Assembly (NCBI GenBank): GCA_963827725.1
Contig: CAWHBM010000001.1
Span: 186,001-250,000, forward strand
DNA from: VAXT01 sp963827725
GTDB taxonomy: Bacteria; Actinomycetota; Thermoleophilia; Gaiellales; Gaiellaceae
Direction: 5' to 3'
Length of the DNA: 64,000 nucleotides
The translations under genes and the position numbers were made by a program. Under the pieces are notes generated by a model. It saw only the letters and a list, made by a program, of their open reading frames with translations, ran no database searches and was not told the DNA's origin. Positions 30,061 through 38,011 of the stretch are shown piece by piece (within the stretch, counting starts at the first letter, position 1; every line of letters starts with the position of its first letter).

Positions 30061-30450
30061 CTAGTGCTCGGCCGCGACCGCGTCGGCCTTGGTGCGATGG
30101 ATCGTGCCGTCCGGGTGCTCGGGCGGCGAGTAGAGGGAGTAGACCTTCAGCTCGCCGTCTCCGGTGTTGACGATGTTGTGCCAGATGCCGGCGGGGACGA
30201 TCACCGCCCAGTCGGCTTCCACGTCATGCGTCTCGTCGACGCTGTCCTCGTTCGCCGAGAGCTCGATCCGGGCCACGCCCTGCTCGATGCGGATGAACTG
30301 ATCGTGATCAGGATGCACTTCCTTCCCGATGTCGTCTCCGCGCTCGATGCTCATCACGGTCAGCTGCGTGTGGTCGCCGGTGAAGAGCACCGTCCTGAAC
30401 GTCCCGTTGTCCAGTGTCTCCCTCTCGATATCGCCTATCCAGCCCAGCAT
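30061..30450 (-). CDS. Cupin-domain protein
   Basis: 129 residues, single cupin barrel: GTFRTVLFTGDHTQLTVMSI, then the first motif GDDIGKEVHPDHDQFIRIEQG (metal-type His/His/Glu-like residues HPDHDQ) and the second motif IVPAGIWHNIVNTG. The ATG at 30450 has AAAGGAG seven bases upstream. Cupins of this kind bind metal or act as small-molecule sensors; the substrate is unknown. It follows the VKOR gene by about 30 bases, as third gene of the dsbA-vkor-cupin operon. Confidence 0.82.
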   Translation of the reverse strand: MLGWIGDIERETLDNGTFRTVLFTGDHTQLTVMSIERGDDIGKEVHPDHDQFIRIEQGVARIELSANEDSVDETHDVEADWAVIVPAGIWHNIVNTGDGELKVYSLYSPPEHPDGTIHRTKADAVAAEH

Positions 30451-30479
30451 CTTGCGGCTCCTTTCCAATTACGGGGCAT

Positions 30480-30893
30480 CTACCCAGGATCAGTCCCTCG
30501 GATCATTCGCAGGACGCACAGGATCGCGAGCGCCGGCATGAGGACGTCGCTTGCGATGCACCACTGACAGATCGCGTCGATCACGGCGATCTGGATATAG
30601 ACAAGGTACGCGCTGAAGGCGGCACCGGCAACGGCCACCGCCGCCCCGGCGGTTCGCGCGAGCTCCGACGTGGACAGTGCGGTGAGGAGCAGGAAGAGGT
30701 ATGCACTCAGGCCTAGGAGTGCCACTGGGATTCCGGCCAGCTCGGCGTATTCGGAGCTCTGCACGGCCTCGCACCCGCCGGTCGTGCAGGCGATCGTCGT
30801 ATGCGTGAAGTGTGCGTAAGTCAGGTAGGCCGCGATTGCCACGCCGGCCGCGGCGAGGACGGCGACGGCGGCACGCAGCGCCCGATCGTTCAT
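30480..30893 (-). CDS. Vitamin K epoxide reductase (VKOR) family protein
   Basis: 137 residues with four hydrophobic helices. The conserved loop Cys pair is in TTIACTTGGCEAVQSSEYAEL followed by GIPVALLGLSAYLFL, and the active-site CxxC is ICQWCIASDVLM. Bacterial VKORs reoxidise DsbA-type thioredoxins in the envelope by passing electrons to quinone. The ATG overlaps the dsbA stop by four bases (ATGA), so the two form an oxidative protein-folding pair. Intact and of normal length. Confidence 0.92.
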   Translation of the reverse strand: MNDRALRAAVAVLAAAGVAIAAYLTYAHFTHTTIACTTGGCEAVQSSEYAELAGIPVALLGLSAYLFLLLTALSTSELARTAGAAVAVAGAAFSAYLVYIQIAVIDAICQWCIASDVLMPALAILCVLRMIRGTDPG

Positions 30894-31595
30894 CGAGCGA
30901 GGAGCGAGTCCAGCGTCGGGCGGAGAGCGTCTGCGCTCAGGCTCGTCAGCGTGACGAGCGTGAGCTTCCCACCGGTCCTCCCGGCAGCGAACGACGGGGT
31001 AGACCGCACGCCGAGCCGGTCAGCGGATTGCTGTGCCGCGCTGATCTCTGCCTCGACTCGAGCAGAGGATGTGTCGGCGAGCGCCTGCTGCAGGTCGAAG
31101 GCGGGAATTGCGGCGCCGATGCCGGCCAGCAGATTGTCCGTCACCCAGCCACTGTTCTCCGGCCCCTGGTTGGCATAGAGGAGATCCACCGCGTGCCAGA
31201 GCTTGTCCTGAAGCCCGGCCGCGTCCGCAAAGCGGAGCGCCTTCTCCGAGTCCGGCCCGATGAATGCGAGCCCGCGGAAGACGATGCGTACTTTCCCGGT
31301 CCGGACGTAGTCGCGCACGATGGCGGGGAACGCCTGGCGCGACCATTGGGCGCAGAACGGGCACTGGAGGTCGGCGAACTCGACAAGCGTCACGGGTGCG
31401 CCAGGCCGGCCGAGCGCCAGGCCCTGCTGAGGGATTCGAGCCAGCAAGGCTTGGGCATCGGCACCTGACACCGTCGCGGGCGGAGCGGCGGTGGGCTCTT
31501 TCCCACCGGCGCCGATGACGCTCGCCGCGATCAGCGCTGCGGCGATGAGAGCCGCGATTGCGCCGACGATCCCGTAGGTGACTGCTTCTGCTCAT
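30890..31595 (-). CDS. DsbA-like thiol oxidoreductase with N-terminal anchor (frameshifted start)
   Basis: The intact part (from a GTG at 31471, 193 residues) is a thioredoxin-fold protein with VTLVEFADLQCPFCAQWSRQAFP (active site CPFC) and the cis-Pro loop VRSTPSFAAGRTGG. Upstream, the same frame continues without a start through AVTYGIVGAIAALIAAALIAAS-like hydrophobic residues. One base back in the other frame lies ATG 31595 (MSR). Removing a single A near 31587 joins them, giving an N-terminal membrane anchor as expected for envelope DsbA proteins. It is paired with VKOR. An inverted-repeat box lies 59 bases upstream of ATG 31595. Confidence 0.82.
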
Positions 31596-31608
31596 GTTCC
31601 GAACATCG

Positions 31609-31766
31609 GCGAGGAAGCCGGTGGGCGCATCCGCATCGCCTACGGAGCCTAAAGGTGGGAAACCCGAAAATGCCCGCAGCCCGCAGCCCGCTGACGCAGA
31701 GGAACGTGCTCGGGCAGACGCGGATCCGTTCTCCGACCGAGAGCGCGAGGAAGGGCAGGCGTAACT
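31609..31766 (+). pseudogene. Decayed fragment of a DevR-like response regulator
   Basis: Bases 31699-31750 match 28289-28340 of the DevR-like regulator at 48 of 52 positions, in the same reading sense (EERARADADPFSDRERE). After that the similarity stops abruptly and a TAA follows. Weaker resemblance to the region just before (AGGGRYVHPALGA) appears from about 31609. No other part of the gene is present. It looks like the remains of a duplicated regulator, now serving as upstream DNA of the dsbA operon. Confidence 0.7.
31654..31668. promoter_or_regulatory. Inverted-repeat box upstream of the dsbA operon
   Basis: GGTGGGAAACCCGAA matches the box upstream of OsmC (TGCGGAAAACCCGAA) at 12 of 15 positions. 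It lies 59 bases before the ATG at 31595, the same distance as at other sites. Confidence 0.5.
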
Positions 31767-34163
31767 AACGGCGGGGAGATGGATCATGCGCGGCGCCGGG
31801 CGCGAACCGCTCGTCGGATAGCCAGAGGCCGACGAGAGCGAGCGTTGCGCCACACAGGGCCGTAATCAGAATGAGGGCGCTCGGTCCAGCAAGGGCGAAG
31901 AATTCTCGCGTGGACGGGATAGCCAGCATCGACACGTAGGCGACTGACAGCAACACGCACAGGCCGAAGACCATCGATCCTCGTCGACGACCGGCGGCTT
32001 CCAGCACCAGCACGAAATAGAGGCCCATGGCCACGAGAGTCGTCGTCGCCACGGTCCGAGCATCCAGGACAGGCATGTCCAGGACGTGGAGCGCGAATGC
32101 GTAGCTGGACAAGACGGCGAGCCCCGTTGCCGTTCCTGCCGGGAGCGCGAAGCCCGAGACGTTGCGCAGGAAGCCCGCGGCTCGGAAGTCTCCCGAGCTC
32201 GGAGCGAGCGCGAGGAAGAACGCCGGGATCCCGATCGTCAGCGAGGCGGCGAGGGTGAGGTGGCGGGGAAGAAGCGGATACGCCGTCGGCGTCAAGCCAA
32301 TCGAGAGGATCAGGAAGGCGGCGAACGCTGATTTCGTCACGAACAACTTGGCGACTCGCTGGAGGTTTCGAAGGATCTGGCGCCCTTCGGCGACCATGGC
32401 CGGCAAGGCGGCGAAGTCGCCGCTCACCAGCACCATGTCGGCGACGCTCTTCGCCATCTGGGCCCCGCCGCCCTGGGCGATTGCGAGCCGTGACGCTTTG
32501 AGGGCGGGCACATCGTTGACGCCATCTCCGACCATCGCCACGTAGTGGCCGGACGAGGTGAGAGCCTCCACGAACCGGCGCTTGCCCTCGGGCGAGATCC
32601 GTCCGACCACTGAAGCTCGCTCCGCAACTCGAGCGAGCTCCTCGGGGTCTTCGGGAAGCTCACGGCCGTCGAGCGGTGGCCCTCCGTCGATGCCCGCGTC
32701 TCGGGCGATCGCCGCGGCGGTCTCTGGGTCGTCGCCGGAGAGAACCTTGAGGGCCACGCCCTCACGCCGGAAGTAGTCAACTGTGCTGCGGGCTTGCGGC
32801 CGCAGGCGCTCGGCGAGAATGACGAGGGCGAGAACCTCCGCCCGAGGCGGGCCGTGTTCGGCCTGGTCCGGGTCGAGTGCGCAGTCCGTCTCGGCGAACG
32901 CGAGCACGCGTCGCCCATGGCGAGTCTCGTTCGCGGCACGCTCTGCGAGCGCTCCGAGCTCGAAGCCGTCCGGTGCTCCAAGCAGGAATGACCTCCCCTC
33001 GAACGAGAGCCCGCTCCAGCGCCAGCGCGAAGAAAAGGGTACCGAGCCCTCGGTCTCCAGCGCCTCCCCGCGAGAGCTCCTCGGCAATCGCCGCGAGAGT
33101 GGTGTTACGTGTAGCCGAGGACGCCGCGAAGACCCCGAGCTGCTTGCGCACGTCATCGATGACGACACCTTCGGCTGGAACCAGCTCGGCAAGACGAAGG
33201 CCGCCCTCGGTCAGCGTGCCGGTCTTGTCGAGACAGACCATGTCGACCGAAGCGAGCGACTCCACCGCATTCAGCTGTTGGATGAGAGCCCCCTTCCGCG
33301 CCATGCGTAGGGCGGCTACCGCATAGGTGAGGCTGGCCAGCAGGATCAGCCCTTCAGGGATGAGGCTGACGACTGCCGCAACCGAGGTCGGAACAGCTTC
33401 CTCGAGGGGCGTCTGCCGCTCCCACAAGGCCGCCCCGAGGACGAGACCGAGCGGCACCATCACCACGAGCAGCGTCAGGAGCAGTCGATTGAGCGCCCGT
33501 TCGAGAGGCGAACGCGGATGCCGAAAGGCGCGCGCCTCGCCGGCGATGCGGGCTGCGTAGCTCTCGGGCCCGACAGCCTCGACCCTGAAGCGCCCCGAGC
33601 CCTCGACTGCGAACGAGCCCGAGCGAACCTGGTCACCCGGCTCAGGGACAACCGGGCGGGACTCCCCGGTGAGGATCGACTCGTCGAGCCTCAGGACCTC
33701 GCTCGCTACCAGCGTGCCGTCCGCGACGAGCTGATCGCCGGGTGCAAGCTGCACGAGGTCGCCGACGACGAGTCTCCTCGACGTGGACGCGTCGCTCCTT
33801 GCCGTCTCGGATGACCGTCGCCGTGGGCGCGACGAGAGCGGCCAGGCGGTCGAGGGCGCGCTTCGCTCGGACCTCCTGGACGATGCCGATCGCGGAGTTC
33901 GAGACGAGCACGCCCAGGAAGAGCGCGTCGCGCCAGTCGCCGAAGGCGAGCGTGACCGCGCCGAAGACGAGCAGGATCAGGTTGAAGACCGTGAAGACGT
34001 TGGCGCGGACGATGCTCGCGTAGGAGCGGCTCGTCGCCGGCGGCTCGAACTGGGCGCGCTGCGCGAGCAGGCGCGCGGCTTCGGCTTCCGAGAGCCCGAG
34101 CGCCGCTGAGCCCGCTTCGGCTCCGAGCGGGCGAGGCCGAGCCGCAACTGGTGTCCGGCTCAT
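31765..34163 (-). CDS. P-type cation ATPase, CtpE-like (two frameshifts)
   Basis: About 800 residues over three frames. Helices and the actuator come first (RANVFTVFNLILLVFGAVTLAF, IVQEVRAKRALDRLA, then LTGESRPV). The phosphorylation site is MVCLDKTGTLTEGG, the hinge motif is MVGDGVNDVPALKASRLAIA, and C-terminal helices follow. The order and wording are closest to mycobacterial CtpE, a calcium exporter or importer class. An extra base near 33773 separates HVEE from LVVGDLVQL. A second extra base near 33065-33069 lies between SRGG and ALETEGSVPFSSRWRW. Its ATG overlaps the stop of the tandem USP gene, so they share an operon with ADH. Confidence 0.85.
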
Positions 34164-34955
34164 GGCTCGCTGCGGACGACGAGCACCGAGCAGGCCGCCT
34201 GGTGCGCGACGCGCTCACTCACGCTTCCCGAGCGCGGCGAGACCGTGGAGCCCCCGGCTTCCGACCACGAGCAGATCTGCGCTCGCCGATGCGTCGACAA
34301 GTGCGTCGAGCGGTTTGCGCTCGTCCCACTCGAGGCCCGGGATGCTCCGCAGGCCGTCGGCCTGCACGGGCTTGCCGCCGCTCGCGGCCAGCGGCCCGCA
34401 CGGGAACGCCCAGCCGCTCGCCGAGCTCACGGGCAGCTTCGAACGCACGGAGAGCTGCGGACGAGCCGTCGACTCCGACGACGATCGAGGAGGGGAATGC
34501 GTTCCCGATCGGCCGGGGCACGCGCCAACAGCACCGAGCAGGGCGCGTTGTGCAGGAGGGTCGTCGCGGTCGTCCCGACGAGGATCCCGACCGCCCGTGC
34601 TCGTCCCGTGGCTGCCCAGCGCGACGACCGTGGCGCGCACGCGCTCGATCTCCTGCAGCAGAGCGCCGGCCGGGCTGCCCTCGATCAGCCGGTGACTGGT
34701 GGCGTTGCAGCTCTCCATCGCCTGATCGAGCGCGCGCTGAGCGCCTAACTCGATCTCCTCGAGCAGGTGCGCCGCGGCGAGGCCGCCGGCGTGAACCGCG
34801 AGGCTGAGCTCGGCGACGCTCACGAGGTGCAGGCTTCCGTCGGCCGGGCGAAGTCGATCGACCTGCCGCAGCGCTTCGAGCGACTGCGGCGACTCGTCTA
34901 TCCCGCAGACGATCCGGTCGAAGACTCCTTCCTGCTCCACTGCCTTACCCAACAT
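34160..34955 (-). CDS. Tandem universal stress protein (several frameshifts)
   Basis: Two USP domains. The first starts FDRIVCGIDESPQSLEALRQ, contains VVALGSHGTS and continues in another frame as RAVGILVGTTATTLLHNAPCSV. The second starts SSIVVGVDGSSAALRAFEAARELG and has SADLLVVGSRGLHGLAALGS then ERVAHQAACSVLVV in the last frame. Four shifts of one extra base each are needed (near 34598, 34527, 34400 and 34230). ATP-binding GxxG motifs are present in both domains. ATG 34955 has GGAGG upstream. It lies between an alcohol dehydrogenase and a P-type ATPase. The upstream ADH frame has no stop before it. Confidence 0.75.
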
Positions 34956-36044
34956 TAGCCGACAAGCGGCGCCTCCTTCGATTCTGCCTCGGCTTCCGTC
35001 CGCGTTCGCTTCGAGGACGACCTTGAGTGCGTTCGTCTCCGCCGCGGCTGCAAACGTGTCGTAGGCGGACATCGTCTCCCCGAGGGGGAACCTGTGCGTC
35101 GCGAATGCAGTCGCATCGAGCCGGCCTTCGGCGATAAGCCTCAGCAGTTGCGGAGTCGTGTTCGTGTCGACGAGACCTGTGGTGATGGTGACGTCGCGGA
35201 TCCACAGCGTCTCCAGGTGGAGCGTCGCGGGATGGCCGTGAACGCCGACATTCGCCACTCTGCCGCCGGGCCGGATCAGCTCGGTGCAGAGCTCGAACGT
35301 CTCGGGCACACCGACTGCCTCGACCGCGACGTCGACGCCGTTTCCGCCGGTCAGCTCCATGACGGCCTCGAGTGCATCCTGGCGGCCGCTGTTGATCGTC
35401 ACGTCCGCGCCGAATTCGACCGCCTTCTCCAGGCGGGAGTCGGCGAGGTCGATCGCGATGATCGTGCTCGGCGTGTAGAGCTTCGCCGTGAGGATGGTCG
35501 CCAGGCCGATCGGTCCGGCGCCAACGACGGCGACCGAGTCGCCGGGCTTGATCTCGCCGTTCAGCACGCCGACCTCGTAAGCCGTCGGCAGGATGTCGGC
35601 GAGGAACAGGACCTGGTCGTCGCTCAGCTCTTCGGGCACCTTGTAAGCGAGGTGTCCGCGAAGGGCACCCTCGCGTAGTCGGCCTGAAGCCCATCGATCA
35701 GATGGCCGAAGATCCAGCCTCCGCCGCCTGTGCAGAGGCCGTAGCGACCCTCCCTGCAGTAGCTGCACCTACCACATGAGGTGATGCAGGAGACCAGTAC
35801 GCGGTCGCCTTCTTAGAAGGTTCGTGACGCTGTCTCCAACCTCGACGATCGTGCCGACGGCCTCGTGCCCGAGAACGGTGCCGGGCGTGACTTCGGGGAC
35901 GTCGCCCTTCAGGATGTGCAGATCTGTTCCGCAGATCGTGGACGAGTCGATGCGGACGATCGCGTCAGTCGGGTCGACGATCGTCGGATCGGGTGTCTCT
36001 TCCCAGGCGCGCTGGCCTGGTCCGTGAAAGATGAGAGCCTTCAT
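34956..36044 (-). CDS. Zinc-dependent alcohol dehydrogenase family (frameshifted)
   Basis: A medium-chain dehydrogenase of about 345 residues. The catalytic zinc motifs are TICGTDLHILKGDVP and GHEAVGTIVEVGD. The structural-zinc cysteine cluster is recoverable as SCITSCGRCSYCREG. The NAD fold is SVAVVGAGPIGLATILTAKLY. The frame breaks at an extra base near 35815 (after SVTNL) and returns by a missing base near 35655 (before AYKVPEELSDDQ). The C-terminus (ALKVVLEA) runs on in frame into the USP gene without a stop, by error or as a real fusion. An inverted-repeat box lies 75 bases upstream of ATG 36044. Likely an NAD-recycling enzyme under low oxygen. Confidence 0.8.
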
Positions 36045-36118
36045 CGTTGCTCCTTTCGTTCGCCTCGACTGTTACTCGCGCGCGCCTCGGCGAAATCAGC
36101 GCCCTCACCGAATGCCGC

Positions 36119-36133
36119 TGCGGGTTTGCCGCG
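36119..36133. promoter_or_regulatory. Inverted-repeat box upstream of the ADH-USP-ATPase operon
   Basis: TGCGGGTTTGCCGCG matches the consensus at all arm positions except the last, 75 bases before the ADH ATG. It is also downstream of the USP gene at 36162-36620, so ADH is the likely target. Confidence 0.6.
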
Positions 36134-36161
36134 AATGGAGCGGAGCCGAGGGCAACCGACC

Positions 36162-36620
36162 TCAGGCGACGACCTGAGTGCGGTCGACTGTCGCGCGCAC
36201 GACGAGCACGGGACGCTTTGCCTCGTGCAGCACGCTTCGCGAGACGCTTCCCAGCAGCGCGCCGGCAATCGTGCCGTGTCCTCGGGAGCCCACGACGATG
36301 AGATCGGCGTCGATGGAATCCGCGTACGTGACGATCGCGTGAGCGGCATTGCCCACAAGGAGCTCGGCCTTGGCGTCAAGTCCCTTCCGCGCGGCGATGT
36401 CGAGGGCCTCGTCGAGCGATGTGCGGTCGTTCTCGTCCGGCTCGTGTGGAACCGACGCGGCCGCGCCCATGCCGTAACCGGCGACAGGAAGTACCTCGGT
36501 GGCCGGAGCGACGTGGACGAAGACGGGCTTCGCGCCCTGATCGGCTGCGAGCTCGAGTCCGTACTCGACAGCTTCGAGCGCCGAAGGTGAACCATCCATT
36601 GCGATGACGATCTTCTTCAT
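36162..36620 (-). CDS. Universal stress protein, ATP-binding type
   Basis: 152 residues. It begins MKKIVIAMDGSPSALEAVEYGLELA and ends with the ATP-binding motif VVGSRGHGTIAGALLGSVSRSVLHEAK, VLVV. ATG 36620 has GAGAGGAG eight bases upstream, so it is a real initiation site. However, the gene upstream is in the same frame with no stop, making a possible fusion (see the 36621-36917 feature). USPs of this class bind ATP and accompany dormancy and stress responses. It is close to the USP at 54162 in sequence. Confidence 0.9.
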   Translation of the reverse strand: MKKIVIAMDGSPSALEAVEYGLELAADQGAKPVFVHVAPATEVLPVAGYGMGAAASVPHEPDENDRTSLDEALDIAARKGLDAKAELLVGNAAHAIVTYADSIDADLIVVGSRGHGTIAGALLGSVSRSVLHEAKRPVLVVRATVDRTQVVA

Positions 36621-36917
36621 CGTTGTCTCCTCTCGATTCCAGTGGAAGATCTCGTGGGCTACTCGCGGCGATTCCGCGAGTACAGACGCCCAGGCGCCGA
36701 AGCCGGCAGCACGTACGGGGTCGTTGACGACCTCCGTGAGCTGTCGCTCGAGGTCGTCTCCCTGGAATAGGAATACGACTAGGCCGTTCCCTACGAAGAC
36801 CGAATTCTGCTCGAATCCAGCGTCTCGCAGGTCGAACGGGGGCCCGGCGCCGATGAGCTTCGTGGCTTCCGCTTCGGCCCCATCCCGAAGGTGGGCGATG
36901 ACTGCCACTCGTTGCAT
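36621..36917 (-). CDS. Conserved ~100-residue domain read in frame into the USP
   Basis: From ATG 36917: QRVAVIAHLRDGAEAEATKLI then GAGPPFDLRDAGFEQNSVFVGNGLVVFLFQGDDLERQL. This is the same family as the C-terminal half of the protein at 48817 (GKGPPFDPEAAGLERHHVFL). The family resembles small dimeric alpha/beta-barrel proteins, but no function is known to me. The frame has no stop before the USP start. A one-base shift would end it at the TGA inside the USP ATGA, the usual coupled arrangement. Whether this is a fusion or two genes is open. Confidence 0.65.
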
Positions 36918-37068
36918 GGTGAGATCGTGCCCGCCCTCGGTGCCACAGCGCATCGGGCGCCTCGCCGATCTCGCGCGCGGGGAAATACGGATTCGATCTG
37001 CTTCTAGCTTCGGATGCCCTCAGCTCGGGCAGCCCCGACGATGGTCATTGACCGACAGAGAGAAGTTC

Positions 37069-37302
37069 GTGACAGTGACAACCGAAACCCAAGAGCCCCG
37101 CGCGACGATCGTCATCACGTGTCGCGTTCCGTGTGCGACTCTCGAGCGACTCTCGTTCGAGGTCGTCGATCACGCGGTGAACGTTACGGGCCCAGGCGGC
37201 TTTCGGCACAGGCTCGGGCTTCCGCCCGAGGCCGACATGGATCGTCTGGACTTCGAGGTGTTCAAAGGAATTCTCGAGCTCCGCGCGCCACGGGTCTCCT
37301 AG
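37069..37302 (+). CDS. Small Hsp20/alpha-crystallin-like protein
   Basis: 77 residues from GTG 37069. TIVITCRVPCATLERLSFEVVDHAVNVTGPGGF and HRLGLPPEADMDRLDFEVFKGILELRAPR follow the core of the alpha-crystallin domain, including a late 'GILELRAPR' strand like the family's GVLxIxxPK. It lacks the usual N-terminal arm, so it is a minimal member. Small heat-shock proteins are common in dormancy regulons. The family call is moderate only. Confidence 0.6.
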   Translation: MTVTTETQEPRATIVITCRVPCATLERLSFEVVDHAVNVTGPGGFRHRLGLPPEADMDRLDFEVFKGILELRAPRVS

Positions 37303-37373
37303 CAGGCGCGGGCAAGCAGCACTAGGCAAGACGCGCGCAGGCGATCGATGACCACGCAAACCCGTTCTGCGCG

Positions 37374-37390
37374 CGGCAGGCAACCTGCCG
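37374..37390 (+). terminator. Hairpin after the Hsp20-like gene
   Basis: CGGCAGG and CCTGCCG form a perfect 7-base stem with a CAA loop, about 70 bases after the Hsp20-like stop. There is no clear T run, so termination is only possible, not certain. Confidence 0.4.
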
Positions 37391-37428
37391 TGCGGATCTC
37401 ATCGCCCCTGCCCGTCTGCGCGGGGGCT

Positions 37429-37443
37429 TGCGGAAAACCCGAA
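37429..37443. promoter_or_regulatory. Inverted-repeat box upstream of OsmC
   Basis: TGCGGAAAACCCGAA, extended to CTTGCGG-AAAA-CCCGAAG, lies 79 bases before the OsmC ATG. The arms are imperfect but symmetrical over seven bases when allowing G/C swaps. Confidence 0.6.
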
Positions 37444-37521
37444 GCGCGATCAGCCCCGGCACCGATGCGTCCGCACACTCCGCGAAGCACAGTCGGAGCG
37501 ACGCAAACACTGGAGGTTCCG

Positions 37522-37985
37522 ATGAGCATCACCAAGGACTATCGCTACAAGGTCGGCGTCGCATGGGAGGGAGACCGGATGACGAGCGTCTCCTCGCCCG
37601 GTAAGCCGGAGCTCGAGGTCGCCACGCCGCCGGAGTTCAAGGGTGGCGTGCCCGAACGTCTGGAGCCCGGAGGACTTGCTCGTCGCTTCGGTCGCATCGT
37701 GTTACGCCGTCACGCTGGCTGCCGTCGCAGAGAAGCGAGACCTGCCGCTCCACGATCTACACGTGAGCGGCACGGGGCATCTGACGCGCCAAGGACGACG
37801 GTCACTTCGGATTTGTCGCAATCGAGCTGACGGTGATCCGTGCGGACCGAGGGGCGTCCTCGAGGCCTGGAAAAGGTCGCCCGGTACGCCGAGCGGGCTG
37901 CATCGTCTCGATGGCTCTCGACATACCGGTTCACGTCGAAGTCGTCGTTCGGCCAGTTTCTCGCGCACTGGAGATCGTCGCGTAA
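37522..37985 (+). CDS. OsmC-like peroxidase (multiply frameshifted)
   Basis: ATG 37522 with a good GGAGG site starts SITKDYRYKVGVAWEGDRMTS. The next frame carries the OsmC core WSPEDLLVASVASCYAVTLAAVAEKRDLPLHDL with one reactive Cys. Another frame carries KDDGHFGFVAIELTVIRADRG, then LEKVARYAERA, and finally the second Cys segment GCIVSMALDIPVHVEVVV, ending in TAA at 37983. OsmC/Ohr proteins reduce organic hydroperoxides with two cysteines. At least four shifts (three extra bases, one missing) occur in 460 bases. This is either poor sequence or a decaying gene. The box 79 bases upstream places it in the proposed regulon. Confidence 0.7.
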
Positions 37986-38011
37986 AGCACTGGGCTCGGG
38001 CTCGTCTGAGC

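Noticed and set aside
31020..31853. 277-codon minus-strand frame over dsbA
   Set aside because: Only its few codons from ATG 31595 belong to the real N-terminus; the rest is off-frame shadow.
36976..36990. Possible further box (GCGGGGAAATACGGA) upstream of the 36917 gene
   Set aside because: Only the A-rich centre and part of one arm match; symmetry is poor.
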